Assembly: GCA_002841375.1 (NCBI GenBank)
Contig: PGZO01000032.1
Coordinates: 1-44,771, forward strand
Length of the DNA: 44,771 bases
Source: Firmicutes bacterium HGW-Firmicutes-7
GTDB taxonomy: Bacteria > Bacillota > Clostridia > Lachnospirales > Vallitaleaceae
Reading direction: 5' to 3'
In this document: positions 32,056-39,956 of the stretch, piece after piece
Layout of the letters: the number at the start of each line of letters is the position of its first letter
How positions within the stretch are numbered: the first letter of the stretch is position 1
Translations under genes and position numbers: made by a program
Notes under the pieces: generated by a model
Database searches by the model: none
Seen by the model: only the letters and a program-made list of their open reading frames with translations
Told to the model about the DNA's origin: nothing

Positions 32056-33458
32056 AGCGATCAATTAAGCTTAAAATTGTAACTTATTTCATGGCTGTAG
32101 TAATCATTGTATTGTTGGTCATTTGGGTTGGTATCAAGGTGTACATTAAAGATTATTATTATGGGGAAAAGATTGAAGTTATGAAGGATACAGTGGATAA
32201 CCTTAATGAAATCTTACCAAGGAGTGGATATTCAGCCTTTGTTCTTCAAGACTTGGAATACATTGGATATAAGTTTGGTGGTAAAATAAGTATTTATGAT
32301 GGGAATAGTATTATAACAATATTAAATAGAAACATAGATTACCCTGAAGGTAAGATTATTCAAGAAATTGCCCACAAAGATGATGTAGCTTATATTCTTG
32401 AAACGGATTATCCAGTTAAAGGTACAAAGTGGCTCTTATATGGTGAAAAGTTAAAAAATAATCAGTTTGCAATGCTTGAAATACCGATAGAGTCTATTGA
32501 AAATACGTTAGAAATCGTTGAAAAGTTTTTCTCCTATTTAGTATGGATCTCAATAGTTATTGCAGGTGTTTTTTCTATAATTTTATCTAGGAATATTTCA
32601 AAGCCGGTTTCAGAATTAAACCAAATTGCAAAGGAAATGGGTAAACTTAATTTTAATAGAAAGTATAATGGAAAAAGAAAGGACGAAATTGGCCAACTTG
32701 GAGGAACGTTAAACGAAATAGCAACAAGATTAGAAAAAACTATTTATGAATTACAACTAGAGCTTGATAAAGAAAAACAATTAGATATACTTCGTAAAAG
32801 CTTTGTTGCACAAGTATCACATGAACTTCAAACACCATTATCCGTTATTAATGGATATATAGAAGCACTTGAGGATGGATTAGTAGATACAGATGATGAA
32901 AGACAATACTATTATGAAATAATTGAGGATGAAACCTCTAAGATGAGTAAAATGGTTAAGGAACTCTTAGATCTATCACAGTTAGAAGCAGGCAACTTTA
33001 AGATGAAAAAAGAGGCTATAGATATAACAAGCCTATTAGAGGAGATTGCTTATAAATATGAAAAAATTGCATCAGCTAAAAATATTATCTGGACATATAA
33101 TATCATGAATGAAACGATAACTATTGAAGTAGATCCAATAAGAATTGAACAAGCTATAACAAATATAATTAACAATGCTTTTAAACATACTACAATGAAT
33201 AATAAAATTACTGTTTGTTCAGAAAAAAAGGATAATAAACTATTTATCACCATTGATAATCAAGGAGAGCAAATACCAGAGAACCAATTAGAGCATATTT
33301 GGGAAAGCTTTTATAAAGGAAACACAAGTATCAACAAAGGTGGTACAGGCTTAGGCTTAGCAATTGCATCTAATATTTTTAAATACCATAAAATGTCGTA
33401 TAGAGCGTATAATACAAAAGATGGTGTTGCCTTTGAAATAGCCATACCAATTGAATAA
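32052..33458 (+). CDS. sensor histidine kinase
   Basis: A membrane kinase of 468 residues. Two membrane segments (about 10-31 and 158-179) enclose an extracytoplasmic domain of about 125 residues. A HAMP linker and coiled coil follow (180-245). The H-box is FVAQVSHELQTPLSVINGYIE with His257; Gln replaces the common Arg or Lys after HEL. The ATPase part has the N-box IINNAFKHT, FITIDNQGEQIPENQ-like G1 region, and GGTGLGLAIASNIF. It overlaps the response regulator start-to-stop and is its partner. The sensor domain is not one I recognise. Confidence 0.93.
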   Translation: MKRSIKLKIVTYFMAVVIIVLLVIWVGIKVYIKDYYYGEKIEVMKDTVDNLNEILPRSGYSAFVLQDLEYIGYKFGGKISIYDGNSIITILNRNIDYPEGKIIQEIAHKDDVAYILETDYPVKGTKWLLYGEKLKNNQFAMLEIPIESIENTLEIVEKFFSYLVWISIVIAGVFSIILSRNISKPVSELNQIAKEMGKLNFNRKYNGKRKDEIGQLGGTLNEIATRLEKTIYELQLELDKEKQLDILRKSFVAQVSHELQTPLSVINGYIEALEDGLVDTDDERQYYYEIIEDETSKMSKMVKELLDLSQLEAGNFKMKKEAIDITSLLEEIAYKYEKIASAKNIIWTYNIMNETITIEVDPIRIEQAITNIINNAFKHTTMNNKITVCSEKKDNKLFITIDNQGEQIPENQLEHIWESFYKGNTSINKGGTGLGLAIASNIFKYHKMSYRAYNTKDGVAFEIAIPIE

Positions 33459-33474
33459 TAGTTGGTATGGCTAT
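33438..33474 (+). terminator. hairpin spanning the kinase stop codon
   Basis: A 13-bp stem, ATAGCCATACCAA and TTGGTATGGCTAT, with the stop codon in its loop. No T run follows, so it may be a weak terminator or an mRNA 3'-end stabiliser. Confidence 0.5.
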
Positions 33475-33658
33475 CACTTAATCTGATCAAGTGACCTGTT
33501 AATTTTATATAGACCATATTCTAATATTTCATCTATTAGACTTACCAATGCTTCGTTCGAAGAGGAAACTACTTTCAACAACGGTTATTGTCATCCATAT
33601 GGATGCCTGGAATTACTGCCAATTAACTAGAGAAAAATTGAAATCACTCATTTTAACG

Positions 33659-33687
33659 TTGAAAGTTTTGTTAAATAATGTTATATT
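33659..33687 (+). promoter_or_regulatory. promoter of the nadABC-niaR operon
   Basis: TTGAAA (33659-33664), a 17-base spacer and TATATT (33682-33687) preceded by TG-T, an extended -10. The transcript should begin near 33694. Confidence 0.75.
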
Positions 33688-33697
33688 GTATCCAACA

Positions 33698-33719
33698 TGT
33701 CTTTACAGGTGACAAGACA
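33698..33719. promoter_or_regulatory. probable NiaR operator at the nad promoter
   Basis: TGTCTT (33698-33703) and AAGACA (33714-33719) form a perfect dyad around TACAGGTGAC, just after the expected transcription start. NiaR (YrxA) proteins repress NAD synthesis genes in Firmicutes when niacin is present, and niaR is the last gene of this same cluster. The assignment rests on position and symmetry, not on an exact match to a known consensus. Confidence 0.6.
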
Positions 33720-33737
33720 GCGGAGGATAAAAATAAC

Positions 33738-34643
33738 ATGATAAACTATAGAGAAGAAATTAAACGCCTAAAAGAAGAAAAGGATGCACACATATTAGCT
33801 CATTTTTATCAACCAGATGAAGTTCAAGAAATTGCCGATTTTGTTGGTGATTCCTATTATCTAAGTAAAATTGGAATGGATTCACCAAAGAGTACAATTG
33901 TATTTTGTGGTGTAAGTTTTATGGCTGAAAGCGCGAAAATACTTTCTCCTAATAAAAAGGTACTGCTTCCTAATAATGAAGCAAAATGCTCGATGGTTGA
34001 ATTGGCAACAAAAGAAAATGTTTTGAAAATGAAAGAGAAGTATCCAAATGCTAAAGTGGTTAGTTATATTAACTCGTCAACAGATGTAAAAGCTATATCC
34101 GATGCATGCTGTACTTCCTCCAATGCATTAAAGGTTATTCAAAACATTGATGCAGAAGAGGTTATTTTTATTCCAGATAAGAACTTAGGGGAATATATAC
34201 AAGAACAATTGCCAAATAAAAAGCTTATTCTATGGGATGGTTTTTGCTGTGTGCATCAAAGGGTAAGAGCAGATGAAATTATAAAGTATAAAGAAATCTT
34301 AGAAGGATCCACCCAAGTACTGGTTCATCCAGAGTGTATTAAAGAGGTAAGAGCTACAGCTGATTACATAGGTAGTACAGGTCAAATTATTCAATATGCG
34401 AGCCAGAACAACGCGGACAATTTTATTATTGTTACGGAGGAAGGTATATTATACCAATTAAACACAAAGTACCCAAATAAGAATTTTCATAACTTAAATA
34501 TAATATGTCAACCGATGAAGCGAATTACGGTAGAGGATATTTATGAAAGCTTAGTACAAGAAAAAAATGAGATTATTCTTGAGGAAGATACTAGAAATCA
34601 AGCATATAATGCCTTAATGAAAATGCATGAGCTTGGAAATTGA
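33738..34643 (+). CDS. nadA: quinolinate synthase
   Basis: A [4Fe-4S] enzyme of 301 residues that condenses iminoaspartate with dihydroxyacetone phosphate to quinolinate. It begins INYREEIKRLKEEKDAHILAHFYQ, with FVGDSYYLSKI, CGVSFMAESAKILSPNKKVLLPN, CCTSSNALKVIQNI, WDGFCCVHQRV and HPECIKEVRATADYIGSTGQI following. Cluster ligands are expected in KCSMVEL, PECIKEV and the late NIICQPM. The frame is open from an ATG at 33678, but that codon lies at the -10 element; CGGAGG (33721-33726) points to the ATG at 33738, which fits family length. Confidence 0.95.
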   Translation: MINYREEIKRLKEEKDAHILAHFYQPDEVQEIADFVGDSYYLSKIGMDSPKSTIVFCGVSFMAESAKILSPNKKVLLPNNEAKCSMVELATKENVLKMKEKYPNAKVVSYINSSTDVKAISDACCTSSNALKVIQNIDAEEVIFIPDKNLGEYIQEQLPNKKLILWDGFCCVHQRVRADEIIKYKEILEGSTQVLVHPECIKEVRATADYIGSTGQIIQYASQNNADNFIIVTEEGILYQLNTKYPNKNFHNLNIICQPMKRITVEDIYESLVQEKNEIILEEDTRNQAYNALMKMHELGN

Positions 34644-34652
34644 TTAGAAGTT

Positions 34653-34745
34653 GATAAAGAAATACTAGAAGGTGATGAAATACTAGAAGGTGATGAAATA
34701 CTAAGAAGTGATGAACTACTAAAAAGTAATGAAATACTACAAGGT
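34653..34745 (+). repeat. 18-bp tandem repeat between nadA and nadB
   Basis: About five units related to GATGAAATACTAGAAGGT: a longer first unit at 34653-34673, then 34674-34691, 34692-34709, 34710-34727 and 34728-34745. Two units are nearly identical and the others differ by 2-4 bases. Each full unit has an AAGGT or AAGT that resembles the ribosome binding site; the last copy, AAGGTG at 34741-34746, is the actual nadB site. The units also hold ATGAAATACTAG, a Met-Lys-Tyr-stop mini-frame. In the nadB phase the whole stretch from the nadA stop is open but has no start codon. Confidence 0.85.
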
Positions 34746-34751
34746 GAAGAG

Positions 34752-36062
34752 ATGAGTGGAGACATTGATGTCATAATCATTGGGACAGGGCTTGCAGGCT
34801 TATACTGTGCAATGCATCTAAGAGATGATCTAAAAGTTGCATTAATGACTAATTCAAAAATTACAGAATGTAATACCTATCTTGCACAAGGGGGAATTAC
34901 AACAGTATTAAATGAAGCAGATAAGGAGCTATTTATTCAAGATACATTGAAAGCTGGAATGTATAAAAACAATAAAGAAGCAATTGAAATAGCGGCAGAA
35001 GAAGCGATGGACAACATAATAACGCTTCAAAACATTGGTGTAACATTTGACAAAAAAGATGATTATTTTGATTTTACTTCGGAAGGAGGGCATAGTGTCA
35101 ATCGCATTGTACATTATGCTGATTTAACCGGAAAAAAAGTATTTGAGACAGTATTAGCGTATGTTCGGACAAAGAAAAATATTACAATAACTGAAAATAT
35201 TACTTTAGTAGACGTACTTATAGAGAAGGATGCTTGTAAAGGCGTTTTAGTACTAAAAGATGACGAACCACAGGTAGTTTATAGTAAAAAAACAGTACTA
35301 GCAACTGGTGGTATTGGAGGGCTATTTAAGAAATCTACCAACCAAAGAATTCTTAAAGGAGTTGCAACTTCAATCGCCCTAAGGCATGATATAGAAATAA
35401 AAGATACTGAATGTATACAATATCATCCAACAGGTTTATATGATCCTAAACAAAGGGAAAAGTATTTTCTTATTTCTGAATCCTTGAGGGGAGAAGGAGC
35501 CAAATTGATTAATATACATGGAAATAGATTTGTAGATGAATTGCTACCGAGAAATGTGGTTACAAAAGCAATGTTAGAAGAACAAAAGGCAACCAATAGC
35601 GAGTTTCAGTATTTAGATATTTCTTTTAAAGAGGAAATATATTTAAAAAATCGATTTCCACTTATTTATAAAGAATGCAAAGAAAGAGGCATAGATATTA
35701 CGAAGCAACCCATTCCAGTGACACCTGTACAGCATTATGCAATGGGAGGCATATGCGTTAATTTGGATTCTCAAACATCTATGAAGAACTTGTATGCTTG
35801 CGGAGAATGTAGTTGTACTGGATTACATGGTGCAAATAGAATGGCGAGCAATTCATTACTTGAAGCGTTAGTGTTCTCCAGACGAGCTGCTATAAAAATG
35901 AATGATACGATAAATGAAGGTGAACTTGAAGAGCCCAACAGTGGTGTTTTAATTGAAAAAGAAATGGTGCAAAGATTGCACAAACAAAATGAAGAAATAA
36001 TTATAGAACACATAAAAAATGTTAGAGGAGATTTAATTTATGAATTGGTTGAGTATCGATGA
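34752..36062 (+). CDS. nadB: L-aspartate oxidase
   Basis: A flavoprotein of 436 residues that oxidises L-aspartate to iminoaspartate, the substrate of NadA. FAD binding is shown by VIIIGTGLAGLYCAMHL at the N terminus. TYLAQGGITTVLNEAD, SEGGHSVNRIVHYADLTGKK, SLRGEGAKLINIHGNRFVDEL, PVQHYAMGGICVN and YACGECSCTGLHGANRMASNSLLEALVF follow. It lacks most of the C-terminal helical domain of the 530-residue enteric enzyme, as in other clostridia. The start is the ATG at 34752 behind AAGGTG in the repeat. It overlaps nadC by 23 bases. Confidence 0.94.
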   Translation: MSGDIDVIIIGTGLAGLYCAMHLRDDLKVALMTNSKITECNTYLAQGGITTVLNEADKELFIQDTLKAGMYKNNKEAIEIAAEEAMDNIITLQNIGVTFDKKDDYFDFTSEGGHSVNRIVHYADLTGKKVFETVLAYVRTKKNITITENITLVDVLIEKDACKGVLVLKDDEPQVVYSKKTVLATGGIGGLFKKSTNQRILKGVATSIALRHDIEIKDTECIQYHPTGLYDPKQREKYFLISESLRGEGAKLINIHGNRFVDELLPRNVVTKAMLEEQKATNSEFQYLDISFKEEIYLKNRFPLIYKECKERGIDITKQPIPVTPVQHYAMGGICVNLDSQTSMKNLYACGECSCTGLHGANRMASNSLLEALVFSRRAAIKMNDTINEGELEEPNSGVLIEKEMVQRLHKQNEEIIIEHIKNVRGDLIYELVEYR

Positions 36063-36876
36063 AATATTAATGAATGCAATAAATGAAGATGCACTATATG
36101 GGGATATTACCACTTCTTCAATAGTAGACAAGAATAGTAAGAGCAGCGTAGATTTAATTGCAAAGGAAGATGGTATCATTGCTGGGTTAGATGTCTTCAG
36201 AAGGGTGTTTGAGTTGCTAGGGGATGTTGAGGTCAAAACATATGTGAATGATGGAGATAAAATAACTATGTCTCAAGTAATAGGAAAACTTAAAGGTTCA
36301 ACCTACAATATATTAGTTGGTGAGAGGCTTGCATTAAATCTCATTCAACGATTGAGTGGAATTGCTACGACTACGAGTAATTTAGTTGAGATCGTGAAAG
36401 AGACGAAGGCGAAAGTATTAGATACTAGAAAGACAACCCCTAACCTAAGAATATTGGAGAAATATGCTGTAAAGGTAGGGGGTGGGTCTAATCATAGGTA
36501 CAGTCTATCGGATGGTGTTTTAATTAAAGATAACCATATTAGTGCGGCTGGATCGATTAAATGTGCGGTTGAAAAGGTGAGAGCGCAAGTATCCTTCGTA
36601 AGAAAAATCGAAGTAGAAACAGAAACATTAGAACAGGTTCAAGAAGCACTTGCAGTCGGAGCAGATATTATAATGCTTGACAATATGTCAACAAGTATGA
36701 TGAAACAAGCCGTTGAGTTAATTGGAGGAAGGGCATTAACTGAGGCCTCCGGTAATGTGAATCATTTAAATATTAAAGAAATTGCTGATACAGGTGTAGA
36801 TTACATATCCATAGGCATGTTAACGCATTCAGTTTTATCACTTGATATTAGCATGAAAAACTTGATTATTGAATGA
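36040..36876 (+). CDS. nadC: nicotinate-nucleotide pyrophosphorylase (quinolinate phosphoribosyltransferase)
   Basis: Turns quinolinate and PRPP into nicotinate mononucleotide. The 278-residue protein has EDALYGDITTSSIVD, DGIIAGLDVFRRVFEL, VGERLALNLIQRLSGIAT, LDTRKTTPNLRILEKYAVKVGGGSNHRYSL, VLIKDNHI, VEVETETLEQ-like KIEVETETLEQVQEAL and EASGNVNHLNIKEIADTGVDYISIG, the complete set of family motifs. GAGGAG (inside nadB) precedes the ATG. Translation is coupled to nadB by overlap. Confidence 0.96.
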   Translation: MNWLSIDEILMNAINEDALYGDITTSSIVDKNSKSSVDLIAKEDGIIAGLDVFRRVFELLGDVEVKTYVNDGDKITMSQVIGKLKGSTYNILVGERLALNLIQRLSGIATTTSNLVEIVKETKAKVLDTRKTTPNLRILEKYAVKVGGGSNHRYSLSDGVLIKDNHISAAGSIKCAVEKVRAQVSFVRKIEVETETLEQVQEALAVGADIIMLDNMSTSMMKQAVELIGGRALTEASGNVNHLNIKEIADTGVDYISIGMLTHSVLSLDISMKNLIIE

Positions 36877-36932
36877 AAATAGGTTAATTTAGAGGGGTAG
36901 AGTTTAAGTAAATAAAAGGAAGGTGAAGGTGC

Positions 36933-37442
36933 TTGCAAGGAAAAGAGAGAAGAAATACTATAGCAAAAGAAATATTTAGTCAAGAGGATCCCGTTACAGG
37001 CACTTCCCTTGCGAAGAAGTATGGTGTAAGTAGACAGGTTATAGTTCAAGATATTGCATTATTAAGAGCTCAAGGTATTAATATCGTATCTACGGCAGAA
37101 GGCTATAGAAAATCGATCGTAAAAGAAGAGACGTTTAAGAGAGCATTTTCGGTCAAGCATTCAATTAATGAGATTGAGGATGAGTTAAATCTTATCGTTG
37201 ATAGTGGAGGCAATATTATTAATGTAATTGTTAGCCATCCAATTTACGGAGAAATATCTGTAGACATGATGATCAACTCAAGAAGAAATGTCGCAAAATT
37301 CATGAATAAGTTAGAACAAAAAGATTTTGTGCCATTAATGAATTTGACAGGTGGAGAACATATTCATGTTGTTGAAGTTGACGATGAAGAAATATTAGAT
37401 GAAATTGAAAGAGAATTAACTAAAAAAGGATATTTAATTTAA
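36933..37442 (+). CDS. niaR: niacin-responsive repressor NiaR (YrxA/NadR, 3H domain)
   Basis: A regulator of 169 residues. An N-terminal helix-turn-helix (VTGTSLAKKYGVSRQVIVQDIALLRAQGINIVSTAEGY) is followed by a 3H domain with the conserved histidines in FSVKHSINEIEDEL, VSHPIYGEISVDMM and GGEHIHVVEV. In Firmicutes such proteins bind nicotinic acid and repress NAD synthesis and niacin uptake genes. The start is TTG at 36933 behind AAGGAAGGTGAAGG. As last gene of the nad cluster, it very likely controls that cluster through the dyad at 33698-33719. Confidence 0.92.
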   Translation: MQGKERRNTIAKEIFSQEDPVTGTSLAKKYGVSRQVIVQDIALLRAQGINIVSTAEGYRKSIVKEETFKRAFSVKHSINEIEDELNLIVDSGGNIINVIVSHPIYGEISVDMMINSRRNVAKFMNKLEQKDFVPLMNLTGGEHIHVVEVDDEEILDEIERELTKKGYLI

Positions 37443-37479
37443 GAAATATCAATGATATAAAACCTTCACGCTCGCTAGG

Positions 37480-37516
37480 TAAAAAGATGATCCAATCAGA
37501 TGGGGCATCTTTTTTA
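37480..37516 (+). terminator. terminator after niaR
   Basis: Arms AAAAAGATG-TCC and GGG-CATCTTTTTT, with one bulge on each side, around AATCAGAT, ending in six T. Confidence 0.8.
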
Positions 37517-37551
37517 TCCAGTAGGAAAGTTCTACTTTTCTACAAAGCCAT

Positions 37552-37610
37552 AAAAAGAGCGATGAAAAATTATAATCTTTCATAACGCGCTGACAAGCGC
37601 TCTTTTTATT
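37552..37610. terminator. bidirectional terminator between convergent genes
   Basis: Outer arms AAAAAGAGCG and CGCTCTTTTT are perfectly complementary and supply a T run on either strand. An inner pair, ATGAAA and TTTCAT, forms a second stem. It serves the minus-strand spore protease gene and backs up the niaR terminator. Confidence 0.8.
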
Positions 37611-37757
37611 TACATAGAAATGTTCTGCATAAGTAATTGGTGTGTAACTAGGATCTTAACTCGGTAGAGACGATTTTCTTGCGTCAATTGTTTGCGATTA
37701 TTGTTATAACCCGAATGCGTTGTTGGGTCTTCATTTCTTGATAAGTTAAGTAATAAT

Positions 37758-38330
37758 TTAGGATGCAAAATATTTATAATTTGTAAAAGCTCGTTTTAAA
37801 CCTATTACGATAAAATCAGCCATTTCCATAACGGTATTTAGACGTGTATTTTGCAATACCATCATATCCATAAAACCACTGAAATTTACGATGCCTGTAA
37901 TATAAATATCTCCTACTGGAGGAAGTACTTTGTTCACGCCAGAGCCGGGCGTGAGAGAACCTTCACCTAAGTTCACCATTCCAATGTGGTTGGTTTTGCC
38001 AAGACAAGCATCTATAGCAATAATTAGTGCGTTGCTATGCATCTTATTAATGCGCAAAAGTGTATCTTCAATATTTTTTGCATGAATAGGTTCTGAAAGT
38101 GTACCATACACTATAATATTTTCAAGATAAAAGGCTTTGAGTTTATATCCAATGATAGGTCCTAAGCAATCTCCAGTGGCTCTATCAGTGCCAATACATA
38201 AAACTACAATTGGTCTGTGATTTGGATTTTTAAGTTTTATTAATAGGGTAAGTTCTTTTGTAAATTGGTGCATAGCAGTTTTATCTTTCGTATTAAAATA
38301 AATGTTTTTTGTAGCTTGTGCTAATTTCAT
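37758..38330 (-). CDS. yyaC: spore protease YyaC family protein
   Basis: A 190-residue protein related to the GPR germination protease fold. Recognised by IVVLCIGTDRATGDCLGPIIGYKL near residue 42, VYGTLSEPIHAKN near 75, ALIIAIDACLGKTNHIG near 102, LGEGSLTPGSGVNKVLPPVGDIYITGIVN and MEMADFIVIGLKRAF at the end. YyaC proteins occur only in spore formers, so this is evidence that the organism sporulates. A TTG at 38333 is just upstream, but GGAGGT lies 7 bases before the ATG at 38330, which is chosen. Confidence 0.9.
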   Translation of the reverse strand: MKLAQATKNIYFNTKDKTAMHQFTKELTLLIKLKNPNHRPIVVLCIGTDRATGDCLGPIIGYKLKAFYLENIIVYGTLSEPIHAKNIEDTLLRINKMHSNALIIAIDACLGKTNHIGMVNLGEGSLTPGSGVNKVLPPVGDIYITGIVNFSGFMDMMVLQNTRLNTVMEMADFIVIGLKRAFTNYKYFAS

Positions 38331-38601
38331 CAATGGACCTCCAATAAGTCACTATTTAATCTTATTAATTCTAGTTTTAACTTGATTTTAAAAAATTAAA
38401 CAACAGGTAACAAATTGCATCAAAAAAAGATGCATATAATGATTATGTAAGCAAGGACATAATGGTTTTTAATAGTTCGGCTCATAATAGGTCAGATTAT
38501 TTAATAAAAAATATTTTATATAGGACATGCTTTGATAAAAAACGAAGGTTGTATATGTTAATATCTTTATATACATAATGTATTTGTGGGGTGAGGCATA
38601 T

Positions 38602-39792
38602 ATGAATAAAAATGAAGAAATATTGGGTCAAGATATAAAGAAGTCCCTTCCTAAAAATGTTAGACAGATTGGTGAAGTCCATAATGGACAAAGAATATAT
38701 ATGGAAGATTATGCATATACGTATTTGCATCAATTTGCTGCCCATAATAAGAAAGAAGAACAGATTTCTTTTTTAATTGGAGAACAAACTATTTTAGATG
38801 ATGAGCGTATTTTGCTTATTCATGGCGCAGTACAAGGAATGTCTTTAAAGAGAGAAGATGGAAATGTTGAAATTACTGATGAGACTTGGTCAAATGTCCA
38901 CGATATAAGAAAGCAATATTTTTCAAATTATGAGATAATTGGGTGGGCATATACACAACCAGGATACGGAGTATTGCTTACTTCTTTCTTGATAAAGCAG
39001 CATGTAGATTATTTTAATCAAGAAGGAAAGGTATTATTAATTTTAGATCCGATTGAAAAAGAAGAGGTATTCTTTCAATTAAATGACGGTGAATTAGTTC
39101 AAAAGTCTGGGTTTTTCATATATTACGAAAAAAATATTGAGATGCATGAATACATGCTAGAGTATAAAGTGGTTCAAGACAGCATCTTTGAACCCCATGT
39201 AGATGAGGCGGTTGTGCATTTTAGGTTAAAAGATCAAGAAAAGAAAGAAGCCCAATATCATAAAAGATTTGTTAATATGTTATTTGCTCTTAGTGGGGCA
39301 TTGGTTATAATGTGTATTCTTATTGGCATTGGACTTCTGAATAACCTTGAAGAGATGAATCGGTTAAAGAAATCCTTTGGCGCTGTAATGGAAGATTATG
39401 GAGTATTAAAAAATGGATTATCAGAAGAAGTAATAGGGGAGACTAGTAATGAGCGGGAAAAAGAGACAATGAATTTAAATGCTACTGACAAAATACCAGA
39501 GGGAACAGTAGCAGAAAATACTCCAGAGTTACCTGTTACAGAGGCCAATTCAAATATAGATGAGGATTTAGAACCAGAAAATGAAGAAGTTGTAGAGGCA
39601 GCAGCAGTAGAAAATGTAGAAATAAAGCCCAAAGTGCCAAAAACATACATTGTAAAAACGGGAGATAATTTAATAACAATAAGCTATCAATTTTATTCTA
39701 CTAAGGAAATGGTAGCACAAATTCAAGAAATAAATGATATTGATAATCCTAATAAAATCTATATTGGTCAAACGTTATTACTGCCTCAATGA
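38602..39792 (+). CDS. membrane protein with a degenerate JAMM-like domain and a C-terminal LysM domain
   Basis: A 396-residue single-pass protein. Residues 30-180 look like a JAB/MPN (JAMM) domain, with IIGWAYTQPGYGVLL (112-126) in place of the GWYHTHPGYG type motif and LILDPIEKEEVFFQL following. Both metal-binding histidines are replaced (Tyr117, Gln119), so it should not be an active protease. A membrane segment (about 225-247) is preceded by a charged stretch, then comes an acidic linker (about 250-345) rich in Glu, and a LysM domain (348-396, TYIVKTGDNLITISYQFY to PNKIYIGQTLLLPQ). The JAMM-like part should be cytoplasmic and LysM outside, binding peptidoglycan. GTGAGG favours the ATG at 38602 over 38578. 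Function unknown. Confidence 0.72.
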   Translation: MNKNEEILGQDIKKSLPKNVRQIGEVHNGQRIYMEDYAYTYLHQFAAHNKKEEQISFLIGEQTILDDERILLIHGAVQGMSLKREDGNVEITDETWSNVHDIRKQYFSNYEIIGWAYTQPGYGVLLTSFLIKQHVDYFNQEGKVLLILDPIEKEEVFFQLNDGELVQKSGFFIYYEKNIEMHEYMLEYKVVQDSIFEPHVDEAVVHFRLKDQEKKEAQYHKRFVNMLFALSGALVIMCILIGIGLLNNLEEMNRLKKSFGAVMEDYGVLKNGLSEEVIGETSNEREKETMNLNATDKIPEGTVAENTPELPVTEANSNIDEDLEPENEEVVEAAAVENVEIKPKVPKTYIVKTGDNLITISYQFYSTKEMVAQIQEINDIDNPNKIYIGQTLLLPQ

Positions 39793-39824
39793 CAATAAAA
39801 ATCCCCGTATGGGGATTTTTATTG
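39793..39824. terminator. bidirectional terminator after the LysM gene
   Basis: A perfect 14-bp stem, CAATAAAAATCCCC and GGGGATTTTTATTG, around GTAT. It supplies a T run on either strand and abuts the stop codon of the LysM gene. The glgA promoter begins in its last bases. Confidence 0.9.
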
Positions 39825-39850
39825 TGACTATTTAATCATTGTGATATAAT
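39822..39850 (+). promoter_or_regulatory. promoter of glgA
   Basis: TTGTGA (39822-39827), a 17-base spacer and TATAAT (39845-39850) preceded by TG-A, an extended -10. The leader to glgA is about 100 bases. Confidence 0.7.
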
Positions 39851-39956
39851 AATTATCAAGTAGAATAGGTTTAGTGTAACTTTTAATGAAGGGAAACTTT
39901 CCTATGAAAATAAAATGTGCGAGTAATAACGGCATCTATAATAGAGAGGTATAGGG

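Larger units (their letters stand above)
37443..37757. other. intergenic region between niaR and the spore protease gene
   Basis: This 315-base stretch separates convergent genes. It holds two terminators (37480-37516 and 37552-37610). The remaining 150 bases have a 52-codon open frame on the minus strand, from a TTG at 37768 to 37610, but it has no ribosome binding site and overlaps the end of the spore protease gene. I see no other structure. Confidence 0.6.

Noticed and set aside
34653-34745. CRISPR array
   Set aside because: The units follow each other directly with no spacers, are 18 bases long and diverge gradually, which is a minisatellite pattern.
34644-34752. NadB N-terminal extension or nadA-nadB fusion through the repeat
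   Set aside because: The frame is open after the nadA TGA, but there is no start codon in it and nadB has its own ribosome binding site and canonical N terminus at 34752. Stop read-through would be needed.
37610-37768. A 52-codon minus-strand open frame between the spore protease gene and the terminator
   Set aside because: It needs a TTG start inside the upstream gene, has no ribosome binding site and has no recognisable protein character.
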